64,000 nucleotides of DNA. Origin: Silurus meridionalis (Eukaryota > Chordata > Actinopteri > Siluriformes > Siluridae). The notes under the pieces were generated by a model. That model was not told the origin of the DNA, searched no databases, and worked only from the letters and a program-made list of their open reading frames with translations. The stretch lies in contig NC_060887.1 in assembly GCF_014805685.1 (NCBI RefSeq), forward strand, positions 15,347,463 to 15,411,462. Reading direction: 5' to 3'. The translations under genes were made by a program, and so were the position numbers. Positions 13,166 to 25,258 of this stretch are shown here, piece by piece. Within the stretch, counting starts at the first letter, position 1. Every line of letters begins with the position of its first letter.

Positions 13166-15059
13166 AAAGTATACTTGAATGGTGTCATCTAGATTTTATT
13201 CCCAAACATTTCTACACCAGGCCGACGACTTTTTTGAATAAGGGAGTAAGCAAGACCTGCTACTCGCCAAACTCTGTGTAAAATGGAGAACGAGTGGCTG
13301 AATATGTCGCACGTCTGAATTTCTTTTCGTTTGTCCATGCGTTAAATTGCGTAACCAGCCAACTTGCTCTCAAACTAGCTGTAAGTTTTCAGCCTTGTAA
13401 AGTAACAAGAGTAATGAGTTTTCGCTTGGCTAGCTATTTAATGTATCATTTGTCCATGACTGTGATCACACAGCTCTCAGAGACTGTCAGTCTTTCAACC
13501 AGACAACTTTGTCACAACATTTCATCAGCGCGCTCAACTTGCTTTAGACGAGCTGAATAGCTCGCCAATACACGTCCGAAATTATTGATGGCGTCCATGA
13601 CAGCTGCTTCTAAAAAAAATAGTCGCACAAAACCTTGATTTCTTCAACATTCCTGACAGGCCGTCTTCCTGCAAAATCGCAACGCAAAACGGTCCTGACG
13701 TGACGAGAAGTCAAACTGTCAGCTGATGAAAAAGTCGGCGACTCGCCTCGGGAGTCAAAACAAGACATATACAGAAAGGCTTTTTTTTCCTTTTCAGGAC
13801 AGCAAGAAAAGCAAGCACACTGCCGAGAGCCGAGAACACGCATTTAGAATGGTTCTAAATGCTTCGAGTGCCCTTTAAACGATTCCCTGGCAGTGAAAAA
13901 AAAAACGTGAAGCGACGACTCGGCACTCTGTGCTACAGCTCCGACTCTTGAAAAATGGAACGCCGTCGGTTCGGATGACAGCGGAGCAGAAATGATGAAT
14001 GTTTGCGCGACACTTCGACCGCGGCCTCCGTTGGCGTCCTCGCACTTCACGCTTTGTGTGCGTCTCGAATCTTGGCAAGCTTAAAAGCAGGCTTGCGATA
14101 AATACTTCTTTTCAGAGAGAGAGGAAGAAAAAAAAAACAGAAAAAGTAAAAAAAAGTAAAAAATTTGCTAAAGGATGACCCATAAATAAGGCATGATGGA
14201 TGGAGAGAAGTTGCCAAAATCTTTACAGGATCAGCATTTTCCAAGGTTTAAGAAATGGTTTGATAAAAGACAGCACTTTTCTGTTCTGAAGTCATACAGG
14301 AGAAAGATGATAAAGTAAACAGCGCTGGCAAAGTCTATGTGCCAACTGATAAAGAAATACTGAGGTTATTACCATGGAGAGGATATTTAGTCTGGGTTTA
14401 AACAGGAGCGCACACGTCACCAGGTGAGTAAACGCTGTCATATGTTGTGACCTGAAAAACGAGGCTCAAAATCAGGTTGCTCATCTTTCATCTGGGACAA
14501 CCCAAAATCCGACAATTTATACCAAGCATTATACATGGACCTCAGAAAATACTCGACTTCCAGCACGGAGAATTATTACATCCGGCTGGACCGTGTTTTC
14601 CGGCATTAAACACACGTCATATGGTGGCACTCACACCGATTTCCCTTTACATCTGTATGATGTGACTTAACTGATTATGATTTTAGCCTGAAACTTCTCA
14701 GGATGTAAAAATGTTGGGACATCATTTAAGTTTTCCTTCAACAACTTAAGAAATTATTGATTGAGGTTCGTGTGTATAAACTTCAGAAACTGGCCATACA
14801 AATATGACTAATATGACCCTTCATGTAAATGGATAAAACTATGGTGAAGTTTACATAAAGAGAAGAAAAGATTGTTTAGGATTTATGAAAATGAGTCTCC
14901 AGTTTTACAGGTAAAGCTGTAACTATTTAGAGCTTTACACTTGTTTGCAGTTATTTTTGGCTTCTTAATTTCAAGAAAATGTAGAAAATCTTAAAAAAAA
15001 AAAAAAAAAAAGAAGGGAGGTATGGGAGGAGAAAGTGTGTTACAGAGCCTAAAATATAC
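13166..15059. other. Intronic sequence with a CpG-containing stretch
   Basis: The part near 13570-14090 contains noticeably more CpG dinucleotides than its surroundings but no convincing promoter motif or coding frame. An A-rich run lies at 14994-15011. No mobile element was recognised. Confidence 0.45.
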
Positions 15060-15440
15060 ATAGCATTTTCCATAAAGATAAATGAGTTTGCATATCCTTT
15101 CACAATGCAAACTGTTCTTGTGGGGAATTTTTACATGAACAATGTCAAAGCGAAATTACACAACTGGTGGATTGGAGCCTTTTGTCGTTCACAGCTGTGC
15201 AGGAGCATCGCAGGATTCCCGTCTTTCAGCCGTGTGATGCGTGTGGAACACAAACCAACCGTCAGGCCTTTAATCGCACCTCAAACTTGCCAATGACTGC
15301 AGGCAAGCAACAATAACACGCACACGCGCGCAAATATTTACATGCCGTTTCAAAGCGATTACACACGTGATTATGTTTTGTGTTTGCGAAGCGTAGACAG
15401 GCTTTTATTCAGTGAGGGAGTGATTTGAATGGAAGGTGCT
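15060..15440. promoter_or_regulatory. Candidate intronic enhancer (SOX/POU/FOX motifs)
   Basis: Non-repetitive block with a dense set of developmental factor-like words: tttgcatatcc at about 15088, gaacaatgtcaaag at about 15137, aacaataaca at about 15309 and gcaaatatttacatgc at about 15330 (a forkhead-type core). A short alternating CA/CG run lies between. No coding frame or transposon signature was seen. In vertebrates the cdkal1 introns are known to host enhancers acting on sox4, which makes this a plausible enhancer. Conservation was not tested. Confidence 0.35.
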
Positions 15441-15640
15441 CCTGTCGGTTTGCAGGGTAAATAGAACGAGAGGTAAATAAAGATACCAGCTGCTGGACTG
15501 CAGAATGGATGCAGGGGTGTGCCTGGTGGGGGTTCAGGAGTGTTACGGGGGTGTTAAGGGGCAGTGGGTGCATATGTCAGAGCAAACTGGATTCCTAAAT
15601 CATCAATTCTATACATTCACACAATATAACTATATATAAC

Positions 15641-15642
<2 letters not shown>

Positions 15643-15690
<48 letters not shown>
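15643..15690 (+). repeat. (GA)n microsatellite
   Basis: About 24 uninterrupted GA units following a short tatata stretch. Confidence 0.97.
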
Positions 15691-15693
<3 letters not shown>

Positions 15694-15954
15694 CTAAGTT
15701 TTAGGCTGTTGTGGAAAAAATGCTGTAAAGTGAGAATGCTTTCAAAAATAAGTGTTAATTTACAACACAATTATTAACTTTAAACAGAAACAGCTGTATG
15801 GGAGGCTTAGAAATAGGTAAGGAACAGCCACTTCAAGGAATTTTGAGTATATGATTTCATGTCAAAGGTCATACACCATGTCAGGACTTAACAGCAACCA
15901 CACTGTTAGCAAACTTTAGGTTTCGTTCATCAATCAACTTTTACTGTATTCAAT

Positions 15955-16435
15955 ATTTTCTCACATTTCTGTCAATGTTCTTTTTGTCTTCCTTCCTTTT
16001 TCACAATGGAGCTTCTTTTCTTGATTTGTCTCTTTCATTACCGCTTGTTTTTGTTCCTCGTCTTTTCATTTACTTAGTCATTGTTTATTTTATTTCATTC
16101 ACTGTCTGTCTTTCACTTCATTTATTTATATTTATTTCTTTTCAGCTTTCTTTTACTGTTGTTCAATTTCAGCTTTCTTCTTTATTTTTCGTTGCGTCGA
16201 GCTGTCTGTTCATCCTTATTTATTTCATTGTCTATCTTTTGTTCTCTCTTCGCTTTCTTTTTTTTTTTTTACATTCACTTTTTTCATTCTATTTTTTTTT
16301 CTGTCCATCTTCCTCTCTTGCTCCGTGTCTTTCTTTTTGTCCTATATTCATTTTCCTCCCCATCGTTTACTGTCTTTCTTCTTTCTTTCCATTTCTTCCT
16401 TTCTTCTTCCCTCCGTCCCTGTCAGGTTCTCTGCT
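15955..16435 (+). repeat. Long T-rich pyrimidine tract
   Basis: About 480 bp dominated by T and C on the plus strand, with many ttcttt, ttcctt and tttattt words and few purine runs. It keeps several Phe/Leu/Ser-rich frames open, which are artefacts and not membrane proteins. Two similar tracts follow at 18540-18920 and 19735-20040. Confidence 0.9.
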
Positions 16436-17327
16436 GCTTCCTGATTAATGTCCTTTCCGAGCGCCACACGTCCGACGATGTTAAGGGACCGAAACCTAAT
16501 GATGGCTGAACATCTGGAAAAACACAAAAGCTTTGGCAAAGCAGCAAAGGACGAGTTTTCGGTGTCAACCTTTTCCTCAGACTCGACAATGAACTCCGTT
16601 TCGCATGCATGATTTATAACGAGAGATTCTGCAATATTCCCAATCCCATCTGCGTCCATCGTCCTTCTCTAGTAATGAGATGGGATCTGGTGGACGTGAT
16701 GAAAGCCGGCGAGGTGTTTACTGGGCATTGTGTGAGGAGACGGACGACTGCATCAGGGAGGCAGGTAAAGGGCATGTGGTGTCTGCTGCAGTGAACGAGC
16801 ACCTCGCTTCACAGTAAATCATCCGATTCCCGGCGGATCGCTCTGTTCCCGGTGCGCTCCCTCGACTCGGCCTGTGATAAAGCGCGAGAACTTACTTACC
16901 CTTCAGGTGAGAACGTTATGAGCAGGTGTGAGATGGACTCGTCTTTCACAGAAAGAGCTGGAAATAAAAAAAACCAGTGCGTTTCCATGATCAGGGACTT
17001 TCAGGCTCAGACAGTTACATTTCTGTTTGCTTCATGCTGCTCCAGGTGGTGTCCACTAACACCTCATTCACACGGGCTTGACCACCAAATGCTCTAAATA
17101 AACTTGAACGCCATGGTGTTTGTAGAAGGAGCCGCCGGCGTCAGGGCTTTGCAACAAAGCTGTAATTGCAATCGGGAAAACCAGGGCTGTGATTTTCCAG
17201 AGCTCGAGAGAACGGCAAGACTTTGCAAAGATAAACTGGAGTGCATGTATACCAGGAAGTAAACAGGAACAGAAAATTCTAATGGCACAAAATCGGTCAC
17301 CAGCTGTTATGACAGATATATATCACT
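16436..17327. other. Intronic sequence, nothing recognised
   Basis: Unique, moderately CpG-containing sequence. Frames at 16609-16794 and 16852-17097 lack recognisable domains. No mobile element ends were seen. Confidence 0.45.
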
Positions 17328-17592
17328 GAGGCAAAAGTATGTACACCCTCAAATCACACAATTTCCCTTCACTAGACCCAAACCTGTTCCAGCATGAAGC
17401 ACAAAGCAAGCTCCATGAAGACATGGCCGTGTTCTAGGTGGACTGGAAGAACTCGAGTGTCCTGCACAGAGCCCTGATCTCAATACCTTTGCGATAAACT
17501 GGAGCCTCCTTGGCACCCTAACATCAGTACCTGATCAAATACGCTTGTAGATAAATGTCTTTCCAAAATCCACAATCTAGTGGAAAGTCTTC
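17328..17592 (+). mobile_element. Tc1-like non-autonomous fragment
   Basis: The sequence starts with a Tc1-type terminal word (ggcaaaagtatgtacaccctc). It contains the recurring block aaacctgttccagcatgaag, then ctccatgaagacatgg and cctgcacagagccctgatctc, and ends near ctagtggaaagtcttcc. The same blocks occur at 38405-39185 and, inverted, at 35877-36330, showing a dispersed family derived from a Tc1 transposase gene 3' half. Confidence 0.7.
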
Positions 17593-18207
17593 CTACACAG
17601 GTGTGACTTATTACAAAAAGAAGGGAATATAAAGATAAAATGATATCCAACATAAGCATCATGGTCATGTGTTTTTGTACCTAAAGCAGGAAGGAGGACA
17701 GGAACGAATGCCTCATGGCCTGGAATAAAGCAGCTACAAGGTACAGAGAAATAAACCACAGAATGCTTTATGCTGTGATGTTCAACCTGCCCCGACTCGT
17801 TCTCTGGCTGTTCCACTTCCTGTTTCCTGAGGCCGTGTTTTTTTTCCCCCCATACGGTATACACAGTCGTCCTCCCTGCTCTTATGCAACAGGAGATATT
17901 GGAGACGGTTATCTCCAGTTTCCAGGAGAACGTTGAGGAGAATTTGCATGTCATCTCTACCGCCGTGTGAAGATTAAAACGTACGCGATCACGTCGTCAG
18001 CTCTTCTCACGGGTGCATTGTGGGAGAGGGGGGCGACGCTGGGGACGGTTTCAAACGTGAACACACTTCTCTGCCTAATGCTCGTGTTATTTCATTGCAT
18101 GGTCTTTGCCTCTTTATGGTGCTGCTTTCTCTGCTAGAACGTTCACCACTTCTCTTAGATCTCTCGCTCAGTTTAAACATCTTGCCAGACACAACGTTTC
18201 ACCCTGA

Positions 18208-18208
<1 letters not shown>
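17593..18208. other. Intronic sequence, nothing recognised
   Basis: Unique sequence with small T or C runs near 17838. No coding homology or repeat family was identified. Confidence 0.45.

Positions 18209-18209
<1 letters not shown>

Positions 18210-18277
<68 letters not shown>
18210..18277 (+). repeat. (GT)n(GA)n microsatellite
   Basis: About 29 GT units followed by about four GA units. Confidence 0.97.
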
Positions 18278-18412
18278 TTAAATAACTAAAAACATCTACA
18301 CCAACACTGAAATTAACTGGACATCTAATGGAAGTATGATGGATTATTTGATTAAGACTTTTCTTGTTGTTATTACTAAGCAGGAAACTGTGTTTTGACG
18401 ATTACAGGCTGT

Positions 18413-18416
<4 letters not shown>

Positions 18417-18470
<54 letters not shown>
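18417..18470 (+). repeat. (GT)n microsatellite
   Basis: About 26 GT units, only 140 bp downstream of the previous GT array. Confidence 0.97.
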
Positions 18471-18474
<4 letters not shown>

Positions 18475-18539
18475 ATGACTTAGACAAAGATCAGATATTT
18501 GGAGCTGAGAAGTCTGCACAATCATTCCAACAGGAAGGA

Positions 18540-18920
18540 AAATCAATCTAATTTTTTTTTCCCCTCTAACCTTTTTTTTAATCTCTCTCTCTCTTCTGTA
18601 CTTTCATTAATCCCTAAATCTTCCCCTGCTTTTCTTCATTATTGCCCTTTTCTCTTTCTCCCATTACCTACATTTATTTCCTGATCATGTCATCATCTTG
18701 ACTTCCTCTTGTAAAATCTCTTCTGTTCGTTTCTCCTTCTCTCCTTTTTCTTTCCTCCTTTTCCTTCAACCTCTCCTTCATTCTCTTGGTCTTCAGCAAC
18801 CGCTCTTGTACACGTTCTCTCCGTTTTCCTTCTTTCCATGGTGCTCTCCCTCTTTCCCTTTGCTTCCTTTTTTTATTTACCTGTCTCTTACTCACTCTGT
18901 TCTCTTTCCGTTTCTCGTTC
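18540..18920 (+). repeat. Pyrimidine-rich tract
   Basis: Almost entirely C and T on the plus strand with words such as tctctctctctct, ctccttctctcc and ttttctttcctcc. Basic Arg/Lys/Glu-rich frames on the minus strand are artefacts. It is the second of three such tracts in 4 kb. Confidence 0.88.
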
Positions 18921-19164
18921 AGAAGAACGGGTTAAGCAGTCGCTCTTTGTACATGCTGCACTGTATCTGCTCTCTGTGTTCTCTTCCTTTTTTCCCCTTT
19001 TCTTTTCCTCACAGTGCATTAATAATGATGAAGTTTGTGAAACTCGTGTGCCGGCAGTGAGATTATCATTATCGTGAGGTGATGTATACGTGTTATGGTT
19101 GGAGACACAGCTGAAGTTTTGTTAATGTATAACAAGTTATTAGTCATTGAGACAAGACTGGATC

Positions 19165-19168
<4 letters not shown>

Positions 19169-19197
<29 letters not shown>

Positions 19198-19198
19198 G
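19169..19198 (+). repeat. (CA)n microsatellite
   Basis: About 14 CA units preceded by gcgcg. Confidence 0.95.
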
Positions 19199-19399
19199 TC
19201 CCAGAGCTGTAAAATATCATCCCTTTTTAAACACATTCTTCCAAATGCCTGTTTCTCTGTTCTTCTCAGAGCTTGTAGGGCCTGAGGTAGAGGTTCTCAC
19301 AGCCTCTCAGCGCTTCTCAAAGCGTCCTACGCTTGAGTGAGAGGATTATACTCCACACTCCATGGTGGACTCACTGAGAGGGTTTGACATCTGGTGTAT

Positions 19400-19545
19400 C
19401 GTGACCCGTATTTGCATGTCATTTGAATATAACCTCTGCAGGTTGTTTGGAATGCCAAGAGGCTAAACTCTCTATTTATTACCCCGGTCTTAACTAGTTT
19501 TCAGTTTGCACTCATTTGCATCTCATTTGCATAAACTGGTCTTGT
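19400..19545. promoter_or_regulatory. Candidate enhancer with octamer cluster
   Basis: Three exact copies of the POU octamer word ATTTGCAT lie at 19410-19417, 19514-19521 and 19525-19532. A near match, atttgaat, lies at about 19421. The last two are only 3 bp apart. The sequence around them is not a simple repeat or recognisable transposon. Three exact 8-mers on one strand in about 125 bp is far above chance expectation. A POU/SOX-responsive enhancer within the cdkal1 intron is the natural hypothesis. Confidence 0.4.
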
Positions 19546-19669
19546 CAGGGATTTTGGGTTCTGTGACCTAAATTACTTTCATTCCTCAGACCTGAGAAAG
19601 AAACTCTGTGATTAGTATTAATTAAATCAGGACACTAAAAAAAAATCAGCCAGAAATGTACACACACTC

Positions 19670-19672
<3 letters not shown>

Positions 19673-19715
<43 letters not shown>
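19673..19715 (+). repeat. (GT)n microsatellite
   Basis: About 21 GT units directly upstream of another pyrimidine-rich tract. Confidence 0.96.
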
Positions 19716-19734
19716 TGTCTATGTTGGGTCTATT

Positions 19735-20047
19735 AAGTCTTCTTTCTTTCTTTCATCTCCCATTCATTCTTTTTTTTTTGTTTTAATAATTTTTTCCTCT
19801 CTTTTCCATTTGTATTTCTTATTTATTTCTTTAAGGAAAGAATTTCATTTTCTGTCACATTCTTCTCTTTTGTGCTTCCTCTTAATTGAATTTTTTCTAT
19901 TCCTTTTGTTCTTTCTTTATGCACGTTCTTCCTACAATCCATCCTCTGTTATTTCTTTTGATTCGCTTTTTCCTTCATATCGTCCGCACTCCCGAATTCT
20001 TTACCTATTTTTTCCCCTCATTCTCTCTCTCTCTCTCTCTGTGTGTG
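19735..20047 (+). repeat. Pyrimidine-rich tract ending in (CT)n
   Basis: T- and C-dominated sequence with ttctttctttc, tttttttttg and a terminal run of about ten CT units (20021-20040) followed by gtgtgtgt. It is the third tract of this kind, all with the pyrimidine strand on plus. Confidence 0.88.
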
Positions 20048-23000
20048 TTATTAGTTGAGTGAGCGGGTCATCTCAGAGATGGCCATCTGCACCGCTGACA
20101 CATTGTGTGTCTTTGCGTTATACCGGTTATATCGGTACTGAGACAGACTGAAGTTAAACGTATTATTGTTTATTAGAACTATGAGGCACTCTGGACAAAC
20201 ACCACTCATTCTGGAACAGATGTGGTCACATGACCTTTGGATCTCTCATGGAGGGTCGTGTTGTTTTGTCCCACGTTGGGAGTGTGGCGTGTGTTTAAAA
20301 CCACAAACTTGCTGAGAATCACGCAACACCGCTCTGGCCTTTATGTTCCAGCTCTTGCAATATTTTTTGTCCGTTTAGTCGCTCTTTACATTTTTCCTAC
20401 TTTTTTCTTTCCTAACTGAACATTTTTGTTTTAGTCCTGATTTATAATTTCAAACATTATCCAACTCTATCTACAATAAAGGATTGTTGACTACCCTGTG
20501 CACCTCAGTGACACTGAACGTGTCCTGTTCTATGGGTGAACCCATGCTAAGTGGTAATATGCATTAACTTGTTCATGTAGAATGTAGAAAAGGGTTTTAT
20601 GAGTGTAAAGAGCCACTCTTCGGGGAAAAGCAGCGTAATCAATGCCCTTAATATGTTTTATCCCTAACGTCTTTACTGAATCCCCCGAGCTTTCACTAAA
20701 CAAGTTAGAAATGCAACACGAAAATGCAATTATCACCTTCAACTCGCACATTAGGGTGTGGTGTAAACACATCAGAGGAGTTTTTGAAAGAGGAAGGGTC
20801 ATACTTTTTTTTTTTTTTGCCGTATAGTACGTAAAGCAGGGAGAATGACAGGAACGAACATGTCTCACGGCCGGAATGCAGCAGTTATAGGGTACAAAGA
20901 AAGTTTTCATCCAGCCTCAGCTGAACTTTACCTTCAGTAGATTCAGACATGAAGCTTCATCAGCTGAGGAACTGATCAAGGTCCTTTTACCTCTTCCCCA
21001 AAAACTACCTCACCCTTCCCCACCAAGCACTTTAACACCTCTACACACAGCCAAACATTCCCAAAAGAAAGGAAGGAAAATCTAAAAAAAAAAGAAAACA
21101 CTGAAAGGAAAAACAAAGAAGTGTTTTTTTTTTTTTTTTAAAGGAAAGAGAAATCAGGAAGTCACTCTCAGAAATGCAAGACTCCCTGAAGGATCTGATG
21201 AAAAGCCATGGAGCCGTGTTTTATATAAAGCACATTCCAACAAACACTGGTGTCCAAAAACAGAGCAGATGTCCAAGCAGAAGAAGTAAACAGGAGGCGA
21301 ACATCAATCGCAGCTCAGACAAAACCTCACACCCTGCACCTGCTCCTGGGTTGCCATAGCAACAGGTTAAAAATAGTAAACATCATAATTGTTATTTAAC
21401 AAAACAATTAAAAACATAATTGAAGTCATTTACATTGTGTGTGTTCTTTAGATAAACTTTCATTTAACACTTTCCAGCTTTCTTTTCTTTCCTCTTCTCC
21501 AAACGGACACAAATCTGTCACTGATTAGATTCATAAACAACTTCCTGCTTGCTTTCAAACTGGAGAGAAACTGTAGCTGATTTAGTTATTGGTGAGATTC
21601 TCTCTCTCTCTCTCCCCCCCTCCTCTCTCTCACACGAACACACACACAAGCGTTGAATCTGAAAACGTCTGAAACAGATGCATGCGCACGCTGCTGGTGA
21701 ATGGCTTGTTGACGGCGACCTCTTTATATGCAAATTGGCCGTAAAGCACTCCTGATGTTTTTTACGCCGAATATCAAAATTGAAAATCTAAATTGTGTTG
21801 GGACGATCGCTTCCCATTAGAACGGGAATGTGAAAAGCAGCGTGCGGACTGATGAGCGACCTCACGCTGGGATGAGCTTCCCCGAGAGATCTGCGTCCTT
21901 ATTCTCCTCATCAGCATTGGAGACGAGGACACCGGGGGAGACGTCCCTCTAAAACTAAACCCCCTGGAGGAACCTCGCACTGGACACGAGAGGACAGAGA
22001 AGTTTTTAGGACAGTTATTCTGGTCTTTTTCTTTTTTTTTTTTTATGGTTTATGTTTTATCAGAAACTTATAATTAGCTTGAGTCCCTAATGCACAGCTT
22101 CTCAACATGGGTTCATCTGAGATGCACTGGGGTATATAAGGTGATATAATCAATATATATTTCTGGATATTCCTGTGTGGCAGTGATATTTCCCCATAGC
22201 AAAAAAAAATCAGTTTTCCGTCTGTGGTACAATCCGAGACAGATTCGCACCAGTCGAGATTGATTCAGATTTAAAATAGTCCTTTCTCTAAATCAATAAA
22301 TCTAATAAAATGACATCGTATTGTGAACGATTCAGGGGTCAAATATTGTAGCGAAATCACAATGATAATATGTAAACATCTGAGGTTCACCACCCAAGTG
22401 TAGTGATTTCTAAAAGAGTATTTTCCTAAGTTTTACAGAAAAAAAAAACAGGGCTAAGAGTGGCAAGCCATTTGTCTGAGTGATGGCAGATCTCCTGTCG
22501 TGTAAAATCCTGCGATTATCCATCCACTTTCTGCGCTTCCATAGAGTGCCGCTGACCTCCCGTTGGCATCCCTCGAGTCATCAGCGATAACTTCACTATA
22601 AGGACCCCGAGACAGAGGTTTGTTTTAGGGGAATTCTGCAGCCTGTCCATATTTCCGCAATTTTGCAATCCCCAGTGTCCTTTTGTACTGTGGGAGTCTA
22701 GTAATAGCGGCGCAGCCAGTCTTGCATGCACCAGTGGGCTGATGGGTAATGCGGCTTCGATCTCAGCAGGTAGCCTCGCTATCGAAGAAGTCGCCAGGCA
22801 CTCACCCGTCACAGCCAAGAGCTGCCAGACAGTCCTCGCTGACCCGCTCCGATGTTTACTCGCGCTTATCCTTCAATCTCACAAGCCCCAGAGACTAGCA
22901 GATGGCCAACGGTGATGTCATACCTCAGCACACAGAAAGAGGAGATCTCCTACACTAATTGTCCAGGAATAAGTCCGGCAAGGCAAATACAGCACTCACG

Positions 23001-23379
23001 ACCGAACAAGTAGGCCGCCAGGGGTGAGGAAATGGAAAAACAGCTGGTAAAGCCATATGAAGCAAATAAACATGACCCAAACGTTGATAACCCCCCCGGT
23101 AGCCATTCGCATACTGAGAGTACATTGCTGAAAGAGCCAAGGATGCTGTACAACCGATCCACTGTATATACGCCCCAGTAATTCATCCCTCTAAAATAAA
23201 CCGTGTCAATAATTCACTCCAATTTAAAACCTCTAAATACCAAATTCCTGCTACATGGACTGCTTCCTTTCACGTGTTTTCAAAATATGGTATGTTTAAG
23301 ATGAAAGTAAGATGTCTGATCCTGAAACAAAGGGATCCATTTTTTTTTAACCAGGTCCATTAGAAGAACTTCACCAAGC
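20048..23379. other. Intronic sequence, no gene recognised
   Basis: Mostly unique sequence. Small homopolymer runs occur near 20806, 21126 and 22030, and a short (CT)n with a C run lies near 21600-21630. The stretch 21730-21990 is non-repetitive and CpG-containing and could be conserved, but shows no strong motif cluster. No coding homology or transposon ends were seen. Confidence 0.45.
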
Positions 23380-23665
23380 ATATTATGAGAGTCGGCGGAA
23401 AGCCGGTTGCAATTCCAGCGTTTCATTTAAGATTATTGTTCGGTGCACTGCACAAGATTCTAATGAGATCTGGGCTGATTATAGGATGATAAGACTGTCG
23501 GAGCTCAACTCTCGATTAAAGAATTCTTTTACAATGTGGTATTTCAGCAACACCGGGATGAAACAGACAACGTAAAGCCTGCTTAACACAGCGAATCTGG
23601 ATTAGCTGCTCATTTTGTAACAATGAGGTCATCTACTAAGAAACCTGAGCTTTTTCTGAGCCTTT
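23380..23665. promoter_or_regulatory. Candidate intronic enhancer (SOX-like motifs)
   Basis: Non-repetitive block with the words agattattgttc (about 23430), gattataggatgata (about 23478), ggattagctgctcat (about 23600) and tttgtaacaatgagg (about 23615). These resemble SOX (ATTGTT/AACAAT) and homeodomain (TAAT/GATTA) sites. No frame or repeat explains the block. The enhancer role is inferred from motif content and position in the cdkal1 intron. Confidence 0.3.
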
Positions 23666-24869
23666 CGGAGCAGGTAAGGTAGAAAAGCAGAAGTTTGGCT
23701 GGACTCCCAAAGCAAGGATTAGCCAAATATATATATCCAAAATACTAAATGATCTACATGGAAAACCTTGGTCATTTTCCATTTAAAGGAAATTTTGTAT
23801 ATCCATGACAACCCAGAACCCAAAAAAGTCACGAGAAGGAATCTGACTGGGGGGATGGCGGGGCACAAGGTCACATGTTACACAAGTGTAATAAATAATG
23901 TGCATGAGATTTTCAGGGTTTCAAATGGAAAATATCCAAAAAAAAAAAAACATTTTAATCAGAAAAATCTGTGTTTAAGCTCCCAAGTTCCCCCCTTTCC
24001 TGGTGTAACCCCTGTCCTGCATGTTTGTGTTCCCCTGCACCCCTCAGCTAATTCACAGGTCTTCGAGAAGTGGGTGCGTGAGAACAGAAATCACTGCAGG
24101 ACAGGGGGTTGAAAACCTATGCCTTAGAGGTCTAATGCTTTATCCGTCCTGCGAACACTGCTTACAAATGGAAAATGGTGGCAACTGAAAGGGGTACCAA
24201 AGTATCCATGTGAGCAAGAGTACAGACATGCTGCTGGTGTGTGTCAGAGTTTTCTCTAACCTTAGCCTATTACTGCAGCTTGAATAATTGAGCAAGTCTT
24301 GGACGCTGACACTTAGAGGACAGCTGGAATGAGGCGAAATTTCCCTGTGCTTCATTACTGATGCACATCATTGCCAAGACACTTCCAAAGTGACGGTGCA
24401 TGACCGGGCAATGTCAGGAGCCATCAGGAAGCTGGGACAACCCTGCTGGTGATAGATAATCCAGCTAGATGTTAAGGTTATTTACTCTCTACACTGCTGA
24501 GAAAGTGGCACTGAAGGCACACTCAAACCGATGCAAGAAGAGAGCCCCGTCTATAACTAACTAGTTCATGTCCTGTTCTCACCCTTCTGTCCACAAATGC
24601 TTCAGAAGCACAGCACAGTCCTCCCAGCTCCTCCTCAGCTTTTTCACTAAGGCATTCATCCTCCTCCGTCAACTCAGCATCCTTAGTTTGCTTTATACAT
24701 TCTATTGTATTTGATAATTTACACACTACTTTGCAATTTTGTCCTTATGTTCTTTTTTGTATAGAGTCCCTGTAGGTTATCTTGTGTGTACCTTTAGCGC
24801 AACCTTCATTCCAATTGTTAATTTTGTAGAAGAACTGAATTGTTGTATACTCTGTATTCTGAAATCATG
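23666..24869. other. Intronic sequence, nothing recognised
   Basis: Unique sequence with an A run at 23938-23950. Short frames show no known domain. Confidence 0.45.
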
Positions 24870-25258
24870 ACACCAAAAGTGACTTGACGAGTCTAAGCTA
24901 ACCAGCCACACTTCCATTCACAGTTTAGACGCCACTGTTCTGGCACCGGTGGTGGAATAAACTTCTCCAAGATGTCCATACAGCTGTCCACCTTCAGGCA
25001 ACATATGAAGACCTACTTCTTCCTCAAACACCGAAACTAGCACTTTTCTCAGTTTGTTTTGTTTTTGTTTATATTTATTTAAAGTTAGTGTGCTAGAATT
25101 CCTCTAAACAGAGTTTCATGCTATCATGGTTTGATGGTATCTTAAGTTTGTAATCTAGCAAATCAGTGTTGATTTGTTCATTGATTGAGACTCAAAGCAC
25201 TTTTCTACATCGCTCTGGATAAGGGCATCTGCTAAATGCCGTAAATGTAAATGTCAAA
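24870..25258 (+). mobile_element. LINE (L2-like) 3' end
   Basis: The plus strand encodes a short C-terminal tail, STFRQHMKTYFFLKHRN then stop near 25040, resembling the end of L2/CR1-type reverse transcriptase proteins. The 3' UTR ends with the widespread fish tail ctctggataagggcatctg followed by ctaaatgccgtaaatg. Upstream parts are missing, consistent with 5' truncation. Confidence 0.75.

Noticed and set aside
15975..16509. Overlapping Phe/Leu-rich frames resembling membrane proteins
   Set aside because: Pyrimidine-rich DNA yields Phe, Leu and Ser codons; two frames are open at once, which argues against coding.
20600..20650. Sequence gagccactcttcggggaaaag resembling a P-loop coding stretch
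   Set aside because: No frame gives a GxxxxGKS motif with flanking GTPase homology.
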